Below, one piece after another: positions 1-8,130 of a stretch of 64,000 nt of DNA. How positions within the stretch are numbered: position 1 is the first letter of the stretch; each line of letters begins with the position of its first letter. Under the pieces are notes generated by a model that did not search any database, was not told the DNA's origin, and saw only the letters and a list, made by a program, of their open reading frames with translations. Where the stretch lies: assembly GCA_035296325.1 (NCBI GenBank), contig DATHBD010000058.1, positions 186,001 through 250,000 on the forward strand. Direction: 5' to 3'. Source of the DNA: DATHBD01 sp035296325 (GTDB lineage Bacteria > Actinomycetota > Actinomycetes > Mycobacteriales > Micromonosporaceae). Both the position numbers and the translations under genes were made by a program.

Positions 1-723
1 GCGCCGAACCTGGGCTGGCGCGACGTGCCGGTGGGTGCGCTGCTCGCGGCGCACCTCGGCGCTCCGGTGTATGTCCACAACGCCGGGCAGGCCGCCGCCG
101 TTGCGGAGAACCTCGAGGGCGCCGGCCGGCAGGTCGGCAACCTCGCGCTGCTGTACGCCGGCACAGGGCTGTCCGCGGGTGTGCTTTCCGAGGGCCGGGT
201 GTTCCACGGCGTCGGGGGCATGGCGGGGGAGATCGGGCACTGTGCCGTGCCGGGCGCTGACGAACCGTGCAACTGCGGCAAGGTCGGTTGCCTGGAGACC
301 GTCGCCTCGGGCCCGGCGATCGTCCGCGCGGTCCGCCGGGCGCTCGACGCGGGCGAGTCCAGCGCGTTGTCGCGGTCGGTGGACTTCGACTCCCGCGAGG
401 TGTCGGCGGCTGCCGCCGCCGGCGACCGGGTGGCCCGCGCGGCGATCGAGCAGGTGGGGCGCAACCTCGGCCTGGCGGCGTCGTGGCTGATCAACGCGTA
501 CAACCCGGCGGTGGTGGTGATCGGCGGCGGCCTGGCCGAAATCGGCGATCTGCTGCTGGTGCCGCTGCGGCAGTCCGTTGCCGAGCACGCGCTCGCCCCC
601 GCGCTGCGCGGCGTCGAGCTCCGGGTGTCGGAGCTCGGCGCCGCCGCGGAGGTGCGTGGTGCGGTGCTGCTGGCATTGCAGCATTCCGAGACGTACTACC
701 GCGTCGTGTTCCGCTCGGGCTGA
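1..723 (+). CDS. ROK-family transcriptional repressor (XylR-like), 5' truncated by window edge
   Basis: The reading frame is open from base 1, so the N-terminus (where a winged-helix domain would sit) lies outside the window; about 240 codons remain. The ROK zinc motif is present as CNCGKVGCLE, preceded by GGMAGEIGH, and the C-terminal VVIGGGLAE glycine loop is intact. The segment that in ROK sugar kinases reads D-N-D-A-N reads H-N-A-G-Q here, so the catalytic Asp is absent; this fits a sugar-sensing repressor better than a glucokinase. The xylA-xylB genes 3.9 kb downstream carry an XylR-like palindrome, which makes a XylR role likely. A NagC-type repressor or an inactive kinase is the alternative, because the DNA-binding domain cannot be seen. 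Confidence 0.8.
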   Translation, partial: APNLGWRDVPVGALLAAHLGAPVYVHNAGQAAAVAENLEGAGRQVGNLALLYAGTGLSAGVLSEGRVFHGVGGMAGEIGHCAVPGADEPCNCGKVGCLETVASGPAIVRAVRRALDAGESSALSRSVDFDSREVSAAAAAGDRVARAAIEQVGRNLGLAASWLINAYNPAVVVIGGGLAEIGDLLLVPLRQSVAEHALAPALRGVELRVSELGAAAEVRGAVLLALQHSETYYRVVFRSG

Positions 724-730
724 ACCAGGT

Positions 731-1249
731 TCAGCCCACCCGGGAGCCGACGATGTCGAACTCCACGTCGGTGTATCGGGCGGCGATGCCGCGCAGGCCC
801 ACGCGGAACGCGTACCGGTCGACGCGGGCGTGGGCGCGGAACCGGCAGCCGGCGACGTCACTGGTGCCGGAGTCGAGTTCGAGGACGATCGGCGCGGTCC
901 GGCCGCGGACGGTCAGCCTCCCGTGCAGCAGCCACCGGTCGCCGTCGCGAACCAGCCGGTCGGAGGTGAAGACCAGCTCCGGGTGCTCGTCGGCGTTCAG
1001 AAACCGCTTCGACCGGACGTCGGCGTCGCGCTTGGGCTTGTCCGTGGTGAAGCTGGCCGCGTCCACCCGGGCCGTGACGGTACTGGCGCGCGGGTCCGCC
1101 GCAACCGTGATGGTGCCGTCCCGCATGGCGAAGGTGCCCGCGACCGGTCCCACCCCGAAGGAGTGGGAGGTCCGGAAGCGTACGTGGCTATCGGCGGCGT
1201 TGATCTCGTAGACGCCCGCGGCGACCGCGGTGCCGGTGTCGGTGCTCAT
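731..1249 (-). CDS. YceI family protein
   Basis: A 172-residue protein of the YceI/polyisoprenoid-binding-like lipocalin fold. The family's opening is seen as a Tyr-x-Ile-(x4)-Ser segment followed by an FRTSHSFG strand, then the D(V)RSKRFLNADEHPELVF core and a beta strand reading LTVRGRTAPIVLEL. No signal peptide is visible, so a cytoplasmic location is likely, as for most actinobacterial members. The ATG at 1247-1249 overlaps the TGA of the upstream small gene (ATGA), showing translational coupling. YceI proteins bind isoprenoid or amphiphilic ligands and are often stress-linked; the ligand here is unknown. It ends 8 bp from the convergent ROK gene. Confidence 0.85.
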   Translation of the reverse strand: MSTDTGTAVAAGVYEINAADSHVRFRTSHSFGVGPVAGTFAMRDGTITVAADPRASTVTARVDAASFTTDKPKRDADVRSKRFLNADEHPELVFTSDRLVRDGDRWLLHGRLTVRGRTAPIVLELDSGTSDVAGCRFRAHARVDRYAFRVGLRGIAARYTDVEFDIVGSRVG

Positions 1250-1542
1250 TGGTCGGCTCCTTCGGGAACGAGGGTCTGCACGGCCGGACCGGTCCGTGTG
1301 ACGGTGTGGTGGATGTCGACCCGGTCGGGGCCGGTCAACAACGCCGGGTCCTCGCCCGGCAGCAGCTCGGTGGCGTTGACGGCGGCGCCGGCCGCGTCCA
1401 GGGCGGACAGGTCCACGGCCAGGGTCACCGCGCAACTGGCGGTGTCCCGTTCGCGCCACAGCACGAGGCTGCGGACCAGTCCGGGCTCGGTGGCCAGCTC
1501 GTCGGCGCTGCGGTGTTCGAAGGTGTCGTACATGCCTGTCAC
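1246..1542 (-). CDS. Hypothetical protein coupled to YceI
   Basis: A 98-residue acidic protein with no recognised domain, signal peptide or membrane helix. It starts MTGMYDTFEH; the second Met (three codons in) is an equally possible start. Its TGA overlaps the ATG of the YceI gene by 4 nt, so the two are co-translated and probably share a function. Predicted strands such as SCAVTLAVDLSAL and RVDIHHTVTRTG suggest a small beta-rich fold. I do not recognise it. The coding frame is supported by the coupling and by strong third-position GC rather than by homology. Confidence 0.6.
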   Translation of the reverse strand: MTGMYDTFEHRSADELATEPGLVRSLVLWRERDTASCAVTLAVDLSALDAAGAAVNATELLPGEDPALLTGPDRVDIHHTVTRTGPAVQTLVPEGADQ

Positions 1543-1631
1543 GATCGCCGTTGGGCGGCCGCCACGGCATCGGCGGTGCCACGCAGATCGGTACGTAGGT
1601 TCCGGCTTCGACGCCTACGTGCCCGCGCGGA

Positions 1632-4448
1632 TCACCGGCGCGGGGTGTGCAGGAACCAGCCGGCGACCTGGGTGCGGTTGGCCAGACCCAGCTTGGTGAG
1701 CACGTTGCGGATGTGCGTTTCCACGGTGCGCTCGGACAGGAAGAGCTGGTCGGCGATGGCCCGGTTGGACCGTCCTTCCGCGACCAGCGCGGCGATCTCC
1801 CGTTCCCGTGCGGTCAGTGGATCGTCGGCGCGCCTACCGGCCAGCTGCCGGAGCAGGGCATCGGCGCGCTCCCGTACCGGTGGCATGCCGAACTGGTCGG
1901 CGGCCCGCTGTGCCGCCTCCGCGAGCCGCACCGCCTCGTTTCCATCTCCCGGGCGGCCGCGCGCGATCAGCGCCCGCGCCAGGTCGACCTGCGCGATCGC
2001 GGCGTCGCCCAACGAGCCGATCCGCCGCTCCTGCCGCACCGCCGCGACCAGATGACCGACGGCCGCGTCGTGGTCACCGGCGGCGCCGGCGGTGAGGCCC
2101 AGGGCCCGGGCCACGCTTCCGTGGCAGCCGGTCGCGGAGTTGGCGTACATCCCCTCGTACGGCGCCAGGTGCGCGTAGCAGGCCGCCGCCGTCTCGGCGT
2201 CGCCGAGGCGCGCCGCGAGCTCGCCGCTCATCGTGAACGTCGCCAACCAGCGGGAATTGACGGGATGGTCGATGAGTGCCGGCCTGAGTTGATCCAGTGC
2301 CGCGGTGGCCTGGACGGTGTCACCGGCCGCCAGGTGCAGCAGGCCGACCTGCACCACGCCGACCGGCAGGACCATGGCGTACCGCCGGATGGCCATCATC
2401 GCTTCGTACTCCGCCGGCATGATGCCGACGCGGACCATCAGCTCCGCCATGACCGAGTGGAACAAGCCCTGCGCGACGAAGTCCTGCGTCGCCGCGGCGG
2501 TCTCGCGCGCCATCCGGGCGTAGCGCTCCGCCTCGGGGTACCGGGCGGCGATCATCGAGCGGGCGGTACGCGCGCGCAGCAGGTGCCAACGGGCCAGCGG
2601 CCAGCCGAGCCGCTCCACCAGCGCGGCCAACTCGACGATCTCGGTGTCCAGGGCATCGACCGCGCCGAGCTCCAGCGTCGCCTCGACCCGCCACACGTAG
2701 CTCCAGAGGGCGGCGTCCACCCGACCCGAGCCGGCAGCGATCGTACGCAGCCGGGCTCCCGCGGCCAGCCGTTGCGCCACCCCGTCCGGGCCGGGGTGCA
2801 CGTCGTACCACGCGTGCAGGGCGAGCGCGAGGGCGTCGGGGTCGCCGCTGCGCTCGGCCATCGGCATGGCTCGACGGCTCAGCTCCGCCGCCTCGCCGTC
2901 CCGGTCGATCGCGGCGAGCGCGTACGCGTGCTGCGCCAGTACCAGCGCGTGCCGCGCGCTGTCCTCGTCGCCGAGTAGTGCCCTGGCCCGGGTACAGAGC
3001 GCGACGATGGGCTCGCCGACCACCCCGCCGAGGCCGCGGACCACGACGGCGGCCGCGACCGCGAGGTCGGCAAGGCGCAGCCGCTCGGCGACGCCCATCA
3101 CGCGGGTGCAGCGCTCGATCGCGTGCTCGAACTGGCCGGCGCGGTACCCGGCGTCCGCCGCGGCGAGCAACGCCCCGGCCTGATCCACAACGGCATCGGG
3201 TAGCCCGTCGAGCAGCGATGTCGCCTGGTCGTACCACCGCATGGCATCGGAAAACGCGAACGCCATCGCCGCCGCGTCGGCTGCCGCCAGGCATGCCCGG
3301 GCAGCCCGACTCCGCCCAGCCTCGTCGACCGCCGCGCGGACCAGGTGGTGGGCCAAGCCACCCGCCCCCGGCGCGGAGCCCGTCGACTCCAGGAGATCCG
3401 CGATGCGCCCGTGCCAACCCACGCGTTCGGTCCGCGGCATCTCGTCGTAGCGGGCCCGCCGGACCAACTCGTGCGAGAAGCGCAGCAGCCGGGGGGAATC
3501 CGGATCCTCCACGAGCACGCCGGCCGAGACCGCCTCGGCCACCAGGGCCGGCACCGCCACCCGTCGATCCTCATCCACGGCGGAGGTCAACAGCGCCACA
3601 TCGATCTCGTCACCGATCACGCTCGCCACGCCGAGCAGCGCCTGGCCGGCCGCGCCGAGGCGCGCCATCCGCCGCAGCGCCACCCGCCGCAACTCAGCCG
3701 GCACCGGCACGTCCACCGCTGGCGTGGCCAGCCGCCCTTCCGCGGCGAGCAGCCGGGCCAGTTCGCGGACGAAGAGCGGGTTGCCGCCGCTGAGCCGGTG
3801 CACGTACGCCGGCCACGAGCGGTGCACGGGTCCTTCGGCGATGGCCGCCAGGGCGGCCGCGACATCGGCGGGAGGGAACGGCGCGAGCCGGATCACGTGC
3901 GCGTCGGGCAGGTCGCCGAGGTCCACCGGCGGCACGGAGGGGGCGGGCGTCCGCACCGTGGCGAGGACCAGGATGGGCGCGTCCGCGACCTCGCGGCACA
4001 CGTGCCGGAGCAGTGCCAGGGAGGCTTCGTCGGCCCAGTGGACGTCCTCGATCAGCAGGACCAGCCCGGTCGGCGCGGCCGCGGCGGTGAGCGCCCGGAC
4101 GATGCGGTCGGCGACCCGGAACCGGACCGCGGCGGTCGCCTCGGCCACCGCCGGCTCCCGGTCGGTGTCCGCATCGAGCAGGTGGTCGGACAGTCCGACG
4201 TCCGGGGCTGCGAGGGCCCGTCGCCACGGCCAGTACGCCGGTGCGCCGTCGTCGGCGACCGCGCGCCCGACCAGCACCGGTACGCCCTGGGCACGCGCCC
4301 GGTCGACCAGCGCGTCGGCGACCGTCGATTTGCCGATGCCGGCCTCACCGGTGAGCAGGACGACCGAGCCTGAGCCCGCAGTTGCCCCGGCGAGCAGCGC
4401 ATCGAGCTCCAGGAGCACCCGCTCCCGTCCCAGGACGGCAGACCTCAT
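1632..4448 (-). CDS. LuxR-family transcriptional regulator with N-terminal AAA/STAND ATPase (LAL type)
   Basis: A 938-residue large ATP-binding LuxR regulator. The Walker A motif GEAGIGKST lies at about residues 34-42 and a Walker B-type LLIEDVHWADEAS about 100 residues later; the centre is a long alpha-solenoid of TPR-like helices; the C-terminus holds a LuxR/GerE HTH (LTAREREIAALVAEGRSNRA then LSERTVETHIRNVLTKLGL). Such proteins are ATP-driven, ligand-controlled activators of secondary metabolism or sugar-use genes. I chose the ATG at 4446-4448 because the domain starts directly there; an upstream in-frame ATG at 4455-4457 and a longer form to 4484 are possible. It is divergent from xylA and the shared 163-bp gap contains a palindrome, so it may be co-regulated with xylose use. 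Confidence 0.9.
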   Translation of the reverse strand: MRSAVLGRERVLLELDALLAGATAGSGSVVLLTGEAGIGKSTVADALVDRARAQGVPVLVGRAVADDGAPAYWPWRRALAAPDVGLSDHLLDADTDREPAVAEATAAVRFRVADRIVRALTAAAAPTGLVLLIEDVHWADEASLALLRHVCREVADAPILVLATVRTPAPSVPPVDLGDLPDAHVIRLAPFPPADVAAALAAIAEGPVHRSWPAYVHRLSGGNPLFVRELARLLAAEGRLATPAVDVPVPAELRRVALRRMARLGAAGQALLGVASVIGDEIDVALLTSAVDEDRRVAVPALVAEAVSAGVLVEDPDSPRLLRFSHELVRRARYDEMPRTERVGWHGRIADLLESTGSAPGAGGLAHHLVRAAVDEAGRSRAARACLAAADAAAMAFAFSDAMRWYDQATSLLDGLPDAVVDQAGALLAAADAGYRAGQFEHAIERCTRVMGVAERLRLADLAVAAAVVVRGLGGVVGEPIVALCTRARALLGDEDSARHALVLAQHAYALAAIDRDGEAAELSRRAMPMAERSGDPDALALALHAWYDVHPGPDGVAQRLAAGARLRTIAAGSGRVDAALWSYVWRVEATLELGAVDALDTEIVELAALVERLGWPLARWHLLRARTARSMIAARYPEAERYARMARETAAATQDFVAQGLFHSVMAELMVRVGIMPAEYEAMMAIRRYAMVLPVGVVQVGLLHLAAGDTVQATAALDQLRPALIDHPVNSRWLATFTMSGELAARLGDAETAAACYAHLAPYEGMYANSATGCHGSVARALGLTAGAAGDHDAAVGHLVAAVRQERRIGSLGDAAIAQVDLARALIARGRPGDGNEAVRLAEAAQRAADQFGMPPVRERADALLRQLAGRRADDPLTAREREIAALVAEGRSNRAIADQLFLSERTVETHIRNVLTKLGLANRTQVAGWFLHTPRR

Positions 4449-4526
4449 GCCGGTCATTGTGCCGGGCTTCGGTCGCCGGTCCACGGACCCCTGACCGGCA
4501 CGGTCCCGGTCGAGGGGTCCGGCTAA

Positions 4527-4547
4527 TTAGTTCGGTCCTTGAACCAA
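4527..4547. promoter_or_regulatory. XylR-like operator palindrome upstream of xylA
   Basis: The sequence reads TTAGTTC, seven bases, then GAACCAA: a 7-7-7 inverted repeat with one mismatch. It resembles the XylR operator of Gram-positive bacteria (TTAGTTT ... AAACTAA half-sites). It lies 65-85 bp upstream of the xylA ATG and about 80 bp upstream of the divergent LuxR-type gene, so it could control both. Confidence 0.6.
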
Positions 4548-4611
4548 CCGGTGCCTTCGGCGTAGCGTGGGCTGCGCCCGCGCTGTGAGCCGCCGTCCGA
4601 GGAGACCCTTC

Positions 4612-5769
4612 ATGAACGACTACGCTCCGACGCCCGCCGACCGCTTCTCCTTCGGCCTGTGGACCGTGGGCTGGAGGGCGCAGGACATCTTCGGCAGTGC
4701 CTCGCGGCCGCCGCTGGATCCGGTAGAGACGGTCCACCGGCTGGGTGAGCTCGGCGCCTACGGGGTGAGCTTCCACGACGATGACCTGGTCCCGTTCGGC
4801 GCCGACCCGGCCACCCGGGACAAGCAGATCACGCGGTTCCGCGAGGCGCTGGAAGCGACCGGGATGGTGGTGTCGATGATGACCACCGATCTGTTCGGGC
4901 ACCCGATCTTCAAGGACGGCGGATTCACCGCGAACGACAGGTCGGTGCGCCGGTTCGCGCTCCGCAAGGTGCTGCGCAACCTCGACCTCGCCGCCGAGAT
5001 GGGCGCGCCGACCTATGTCCTGTGGGGCGGACGCGAGGGCTCCGAGTCCGGTGGCGGCAAGGACATCGCGGCGGCGCTGGACCGGTACCGGGAAGCGATG
5101 AACATCCTCTGCGCGTACGTCCGCGAGCAGGGGTACGACATCCGCTTCGCGATCGAGCCCAAGCCCAACGAACCCCGCGGCGACATCCTGCTCCCCACCA
5201 TCGGCCACGCGCTCGCGTTCATCACCTCGCTCGACGACCCGGACCGGGTGGGGCTGAACCCGGAGGTGGGCCACGAGGAGATGGCCGGCCTGAACTTCGC
5301 GCACGGGCTCGCCCAGGCGCTCTGGCACGGCAAGCTGTTCCACGTCGACCTCAACGGCCAGCACGGGCCGCGCTTCGACCAGGATCTCCGGTTCGGCGCC
5401 GGCAACCTGCGCGGCGCCTTCTGGGCGGTCGACGTGCTGGAGACCGGTGGCTACACCGGCCCCCGGCACTTCGACTACAAGCCGCCGCGCACCGAGGACA
5501 TCGACGGCGTGTGGGAGAGCGCCCGGGGCTGCATGCGCAACTACCTGATCCTGCGGGAGCGGGCCGCCGCCTTCCGCGCCGACCCGCAGGTGCAGCAGGC
5601 GCTGGTCGACGCGCGGGTGGCCGAGCTGGCCGTGCCGACGATGGCGACCGGGGAGACGCTGGACCAACTGCGGGCCGAGGAGTTCGACCTGCCGGCGACC
5701 GCGGCGCGCGGGATGGCGTTCGAACGGCTCGACCAGCTCGCGATGGAGCACCTGCTCGGGGTGCGCTGA
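4612..5769 (+). CDS. xylA: Xylose isomerase
   Basis: A 385-residue class I xylose isomerase, the usual length in Streptomyces and relatives (about 388). It converts D-xylose to D-xylulose in the cytoplasm. Active-site features are all visible: His in SFHDDDLVPFG (about residue 55), the metal-ligand stretch IEPKPNEPRGD, NPEVGHEE, the HVDLNGQHGPRFDQDLRFG loop and FDYKPPR. The ATG at 4612 follows a good ribosome site (GAGGAGA, about 6 nt away), which decides it over an in-frame upstream codon. It overlaps xylB by one base, so the pair is an operon, probably repressed by the ROK protein through the 4527-4547 palindrome. Confidence 0.97.
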   Translation: MNDYAPTPADRFSFGLWTVGWRAQDIFGSASRPPLDPVETVHRLGELGAYGVSFHDDDLVPFGADPATRDKQITRFREALEATGMVVSMMTTDLFGHPIFKDGGFTANDRSVRRFALRKVLRNLDLAAEMGAPTYVLWGGREGSESGGGKDIAAALDRYREAMNILCAYVREQGYDIRFAIEPKPNEPRGDILLPTIGHALAFITSLDDPDRVGLNPEVGHEEMAGLNFAHGLAQALWHGKLFHVDLNGQHGPRFDQDLRFGAGNLRGAFWAVDVLETGGYTGPRHFDYKPPRTEDIDGVWESARGCMRNYLILRERAAAFRADPQVQQALVDARVAELAVPTMATGETLDQLRAEEFDLPATAARGMAFERLDQLAMEHLLGVR

Positions 5770-7169
5770 TGGCGGCGCGGCTGGTTGCCGGCGTCGACTG
5801 CTCCACCCAGTCGATGAAGGTGCTCGTCTGTGACGCGGAGACCGGCGCGGTGGTCCGCGAGGGCCGCGCCACGCATCCCGACGCGACCGAGGTGGACCCG
5901 GCGGTCTGGGCGCAGGCGCTGCGGACCGCGACGGAGGGCGGTTTGCTGGACGGGGTGGCCGCGATCGGCGTCGGGGGCCAGCAGCACGGCATGGTGTGCC
6001 TCGACGCCGACGGCGCGGTGGTGCGCCCCGCCCTGCTGTGGAACGACACGCGCTCCGCCGGCGCCGCAGATGACCTGGTCGCCGAGCTCGGCGGGCCCGC
6101 GGCCTGGGCGCAGGCGGTGGGCTCTGTCCCGGTCGCCAGCTTCACCATCACCAAGCTGCGCTGGCTGGCCGAGCACCAGCCGGCCGAGGCGGCGCGGGTC
6201 GCCTCGGTCGTCCTCCCGCACGACTGGCTGACCGCGGGCCTGCGGGCCGGGTCGGCGGCGGGCCCGCCGACCACCGACCGGGGGGACGCCTCCGGCACCG
6301 GGTACTTCTCCGCGGCCACCGGTCAGTACCGGATGGACCTGTTGCGGCTCGCGTTCGGCCGGGAGCTGGCGGTGCCCCGGGTGGCCGGGCCGGCGGAGAT
6401 CGTGGGGGAGACCGCCGACGGGGCGCTGCTCGCCCCCGGTACCGGCGACAACATGGCGGCCGCCCTCGGGCTGGGGCTGCGGGCCGGTGACGTGGTCGTG
6501 TCGTTGGGCACCTCCGGCACCGTGTTCGGGGTGGCGGAAACGCCGGTGACCGACCCGGCCGGCGCGGTGGCCGGCTTCGCCGACGCGACGGGACGGCACC
6601 TGCCGCTGGTCTGCACGCTCAACGCGGCCCGGGTGCTCTCCGCGGCCGCCGATCTGCTCGGCGTACCGCTGTCCCGCCTGGACGAACTGGCGTTGTCGGC
6701 GCCCCCCGGCGCCGGCGGCCTCACCCTGCTGCCGTACCTGGACGGGGAACGCACTCCCAACCTGCCCCGGGCCCGTGGCCTGGTGGCCGGCCTGACCCGG
6801 GCCAACGCGAATCCGGCGAACCTGGCGCGGGCCGCCGTCGAGGGGATGCTCTGCGGCCTGGCCGACGGCCTCGACGCGATCCGGGCCCAGCGGGTCCCGG
6901 TGGAGCGGGTGCTGCTGGTCGGCGGCGCGGCGGCGTCGGCAGCGGTACGCCAGATCGCCCCGGCCCTCTTCGGTGTGCCGATGACGGTGCCGGATCCGGC
7001 CGAGTACGTGGCCCGGGGCGCCGCCCGCCAGGCGGCATGGGTCCTCGGCGGCACGGCGGAGCCGCCGGCCTGGCCGGTTGCCGCCGTGCCGGTTCAGGCC
7101 GCACCCACCGAAGCCGTCCGGGTCGCCTACGCCGGGGTCCGGGACCGGGCTGCCGCCCTGCTCGCCTAG
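5769..7169 (+). CDS. xylB: Xylulokinase
   Basis: A 466-residue FGGY-family kinase that phosphorylates D-xylulose to xylulose 5-phosphate, feeding the pentose phosphate genes found 40 kb away. The N-terminal ATPase-fold strand AGVDCSTQSMKVLVCD, the substrate loop GVGGQQHGMV, LLWNDTRS, the Asp-containing GTGDNMAAALGLG motif and the C-terminal LLVGGAAAS glycine loop are present. The start ATG shares a base with the xylA stop. The length is typical for actinobacterial XylB. The TAG stop at 7167-7169 sits directly at the apparent end of a degraded insertion sequence, so the natural 3' end may have been altered slightly. Confidence 0.96.
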   Translation: MAARLVAGVDCSTQSMKVLVCDAETGAVVREGRATHPDATEVDPAVWAQALRTATEGGLLDGVAAIGVGGQQHGMVCLDADGAVVRPALLWNDTRSAGAADDLVAELGGPAAWAQAVGSVPVASFTITKLRWLAEHQPAEAARVASVVLPHDWLTAGLRAGSAAGPPTTDRGDASGTGYFSAATGQYRMDLLRLAFGRELAVPRVAGPAEIVGETADGALLAPGTGDNMAAALGLGLRAGDVVVSLGTSGTVFGVAETPVTDPAGAVAGFADATGRHLPLVCTLNAARVLSAAADLLGVPLSRLDELALSAPPGAGGLTLLPYLDGERTPNLPRARGLVAGLTRANANPANLARAAVEGMLCGLADGLDAIRAQRVPVERVLLVGGAAASAAVRQIAPALFGVPMTVPDPAEYVARGAARQAAWVLGGTAEPPAWPVAAVPVQAAPTEAVRVAYAGVRDRAAALLA

Positions 7170-7189
7170 GGCCTGTCCTGTCGATCAGG
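7170..7189. repeat. Probable terminal repeat of the IS remnant
   Basis: The bases immediately after the xylB stop read GGCCTGTCCTGTCGATCAGG, which looks like the outer end of actinobacterial IS5-type elements. No matching inverted copy is seen on the far side (7467-7607), so the other end is lost. The assignment is by resemblance only. Confidence 0.4.
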
Positions 7190-7466
7190 TGAGCCATATG
7201 ACGGCCGCCAGCACCATGTCCGGTTTGCTGCGCGGGCGGCCACGGCGCCCAACGGCGGCGATGCGGATCTGATCCGACAACGCCGGCAGCTGCGGATTGT
7301 CACCGGCCTGGCCCGGGGTGAGCAGGATCGACAACGGCTGGCCGCGACCATCAACCGCGAGGTGAATCTTCGTGCTCAGTCCGCCCCGGGACCGCCCGAT
7401 CGCCTCACCGTCCTGCGCACCGACCGTCCGCCTGCCCGTTCGGCCTGCGCGCGCCCGACTGCCCAC
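7185..7466 (-). pseudogene. IS5-type transposase remnant, N-terminally truncated and internally deleted
   Basis: The 93 codons contain the DDE transposase core strand GRSRGGLSTKIHLAVDGRGQ followed by LSILLTPGQAGDN, typical of IS5-group elements in actinomycetes. Two lesions are evident. The roughly 120 N-terminal residues are missing, and after RPRSKPDMVLA the sequence jumps straight to AVIWLT and stop, which looks like the extreme C-terminus of such transposases; the stretch that should carry later catalytic acidic residues is gone. It cannot be active. It lies between xylB and the secreted-protein gene, antisense to both. Confidence 0.75.
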
Positions 7467-7607
7467 CCGAAGGTACAGCGAAGTCTGCCCCTTCTACCTG
7501 CGCGGACCCTCATTGTCCGATCCGGTCCGCTGGCCACCGACATGGCCGGCGACGCGCCGGCTCTCCAAACAGGATGTGTGCGCAGGACTCACCTATCTGG
7601 AGGACAC

Positions 7608-8081
7608 ATGAAACGTCTTATGGCGGCGGTACTCGCGACGGTTGGCGCAGTGGCGCTGGTGGTGCTGCCGGCCGGATCCGCTTCCGCTCACCCGTCGTAC
7701 CACTCGATCGGGGTTTGGGGACACATGAACATCACCGACGCGGACTGGCCCGACGGCGACGATCACAACTACGTCGAGTTCTCAGGTGGGGCGAGCGTCA
7801 GCGAAGCCACGCCGACCGCGAGCCTGCGATTCGAGGGGTGCTCCGACGAGGTGCGAGTGGTGCTCGATGTGACCATCGTGCACCAACCAAACCAACCGTG
7901 GGTGACGGTCAACACGCGAACCCGCCTGTACGAGGGTGCCAGCTGCGCCACCACCGACAAGGAACGGGACGTTCGCAGGACGTACTACGTGGGATCCGAG
8001 AGGCTGCAGGATTCGTGGACCGTCTGGTCTGGAGGCAACATGGGGTCGACGATGCTGAACGTCAGTCACTCCCACGGCTGA
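7608..8081 (+). CDS. Secreted hypothetical protein
   Basis: A 157-residue protein with a clear Sec signal peptide: MKRL, a hydrophobic stretch AAVLATVGAVALVVLPAG, and a cleavage site after SASA. The ATG at 7608 is preceded by CTGGAGGAC, a good ribosome site, and this decides the start. The mature part is rich in Ser/Thr/Tyr/Trp with predicted beta strands and two Cys (in EGCSDEV and GASCATT) that could form a disulphide. I do not recognise a family. It follows the IS remnant, in an accessory stretch. Confidence 0.75.
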   Translation: MKRLMAAVLATVGAVALVVLPAGSASAHPSYHSIGVWGHMNITDADWPDGDDHNYVEFSGGASVSEATPTASLRFEGCSDEVRVVLDVTIVHQPNQPWVTVNTRTRLYEGASCATTDKERDVRRTYYVGSERLQDSWTVWSGGNMGSTMLNVSHSHG

Positions 8082-8130
8082 TCCGGGGCCGGGTGGCCGG
8101 TGTGCCGGTCTCCGACACCTGCATGCGTGG

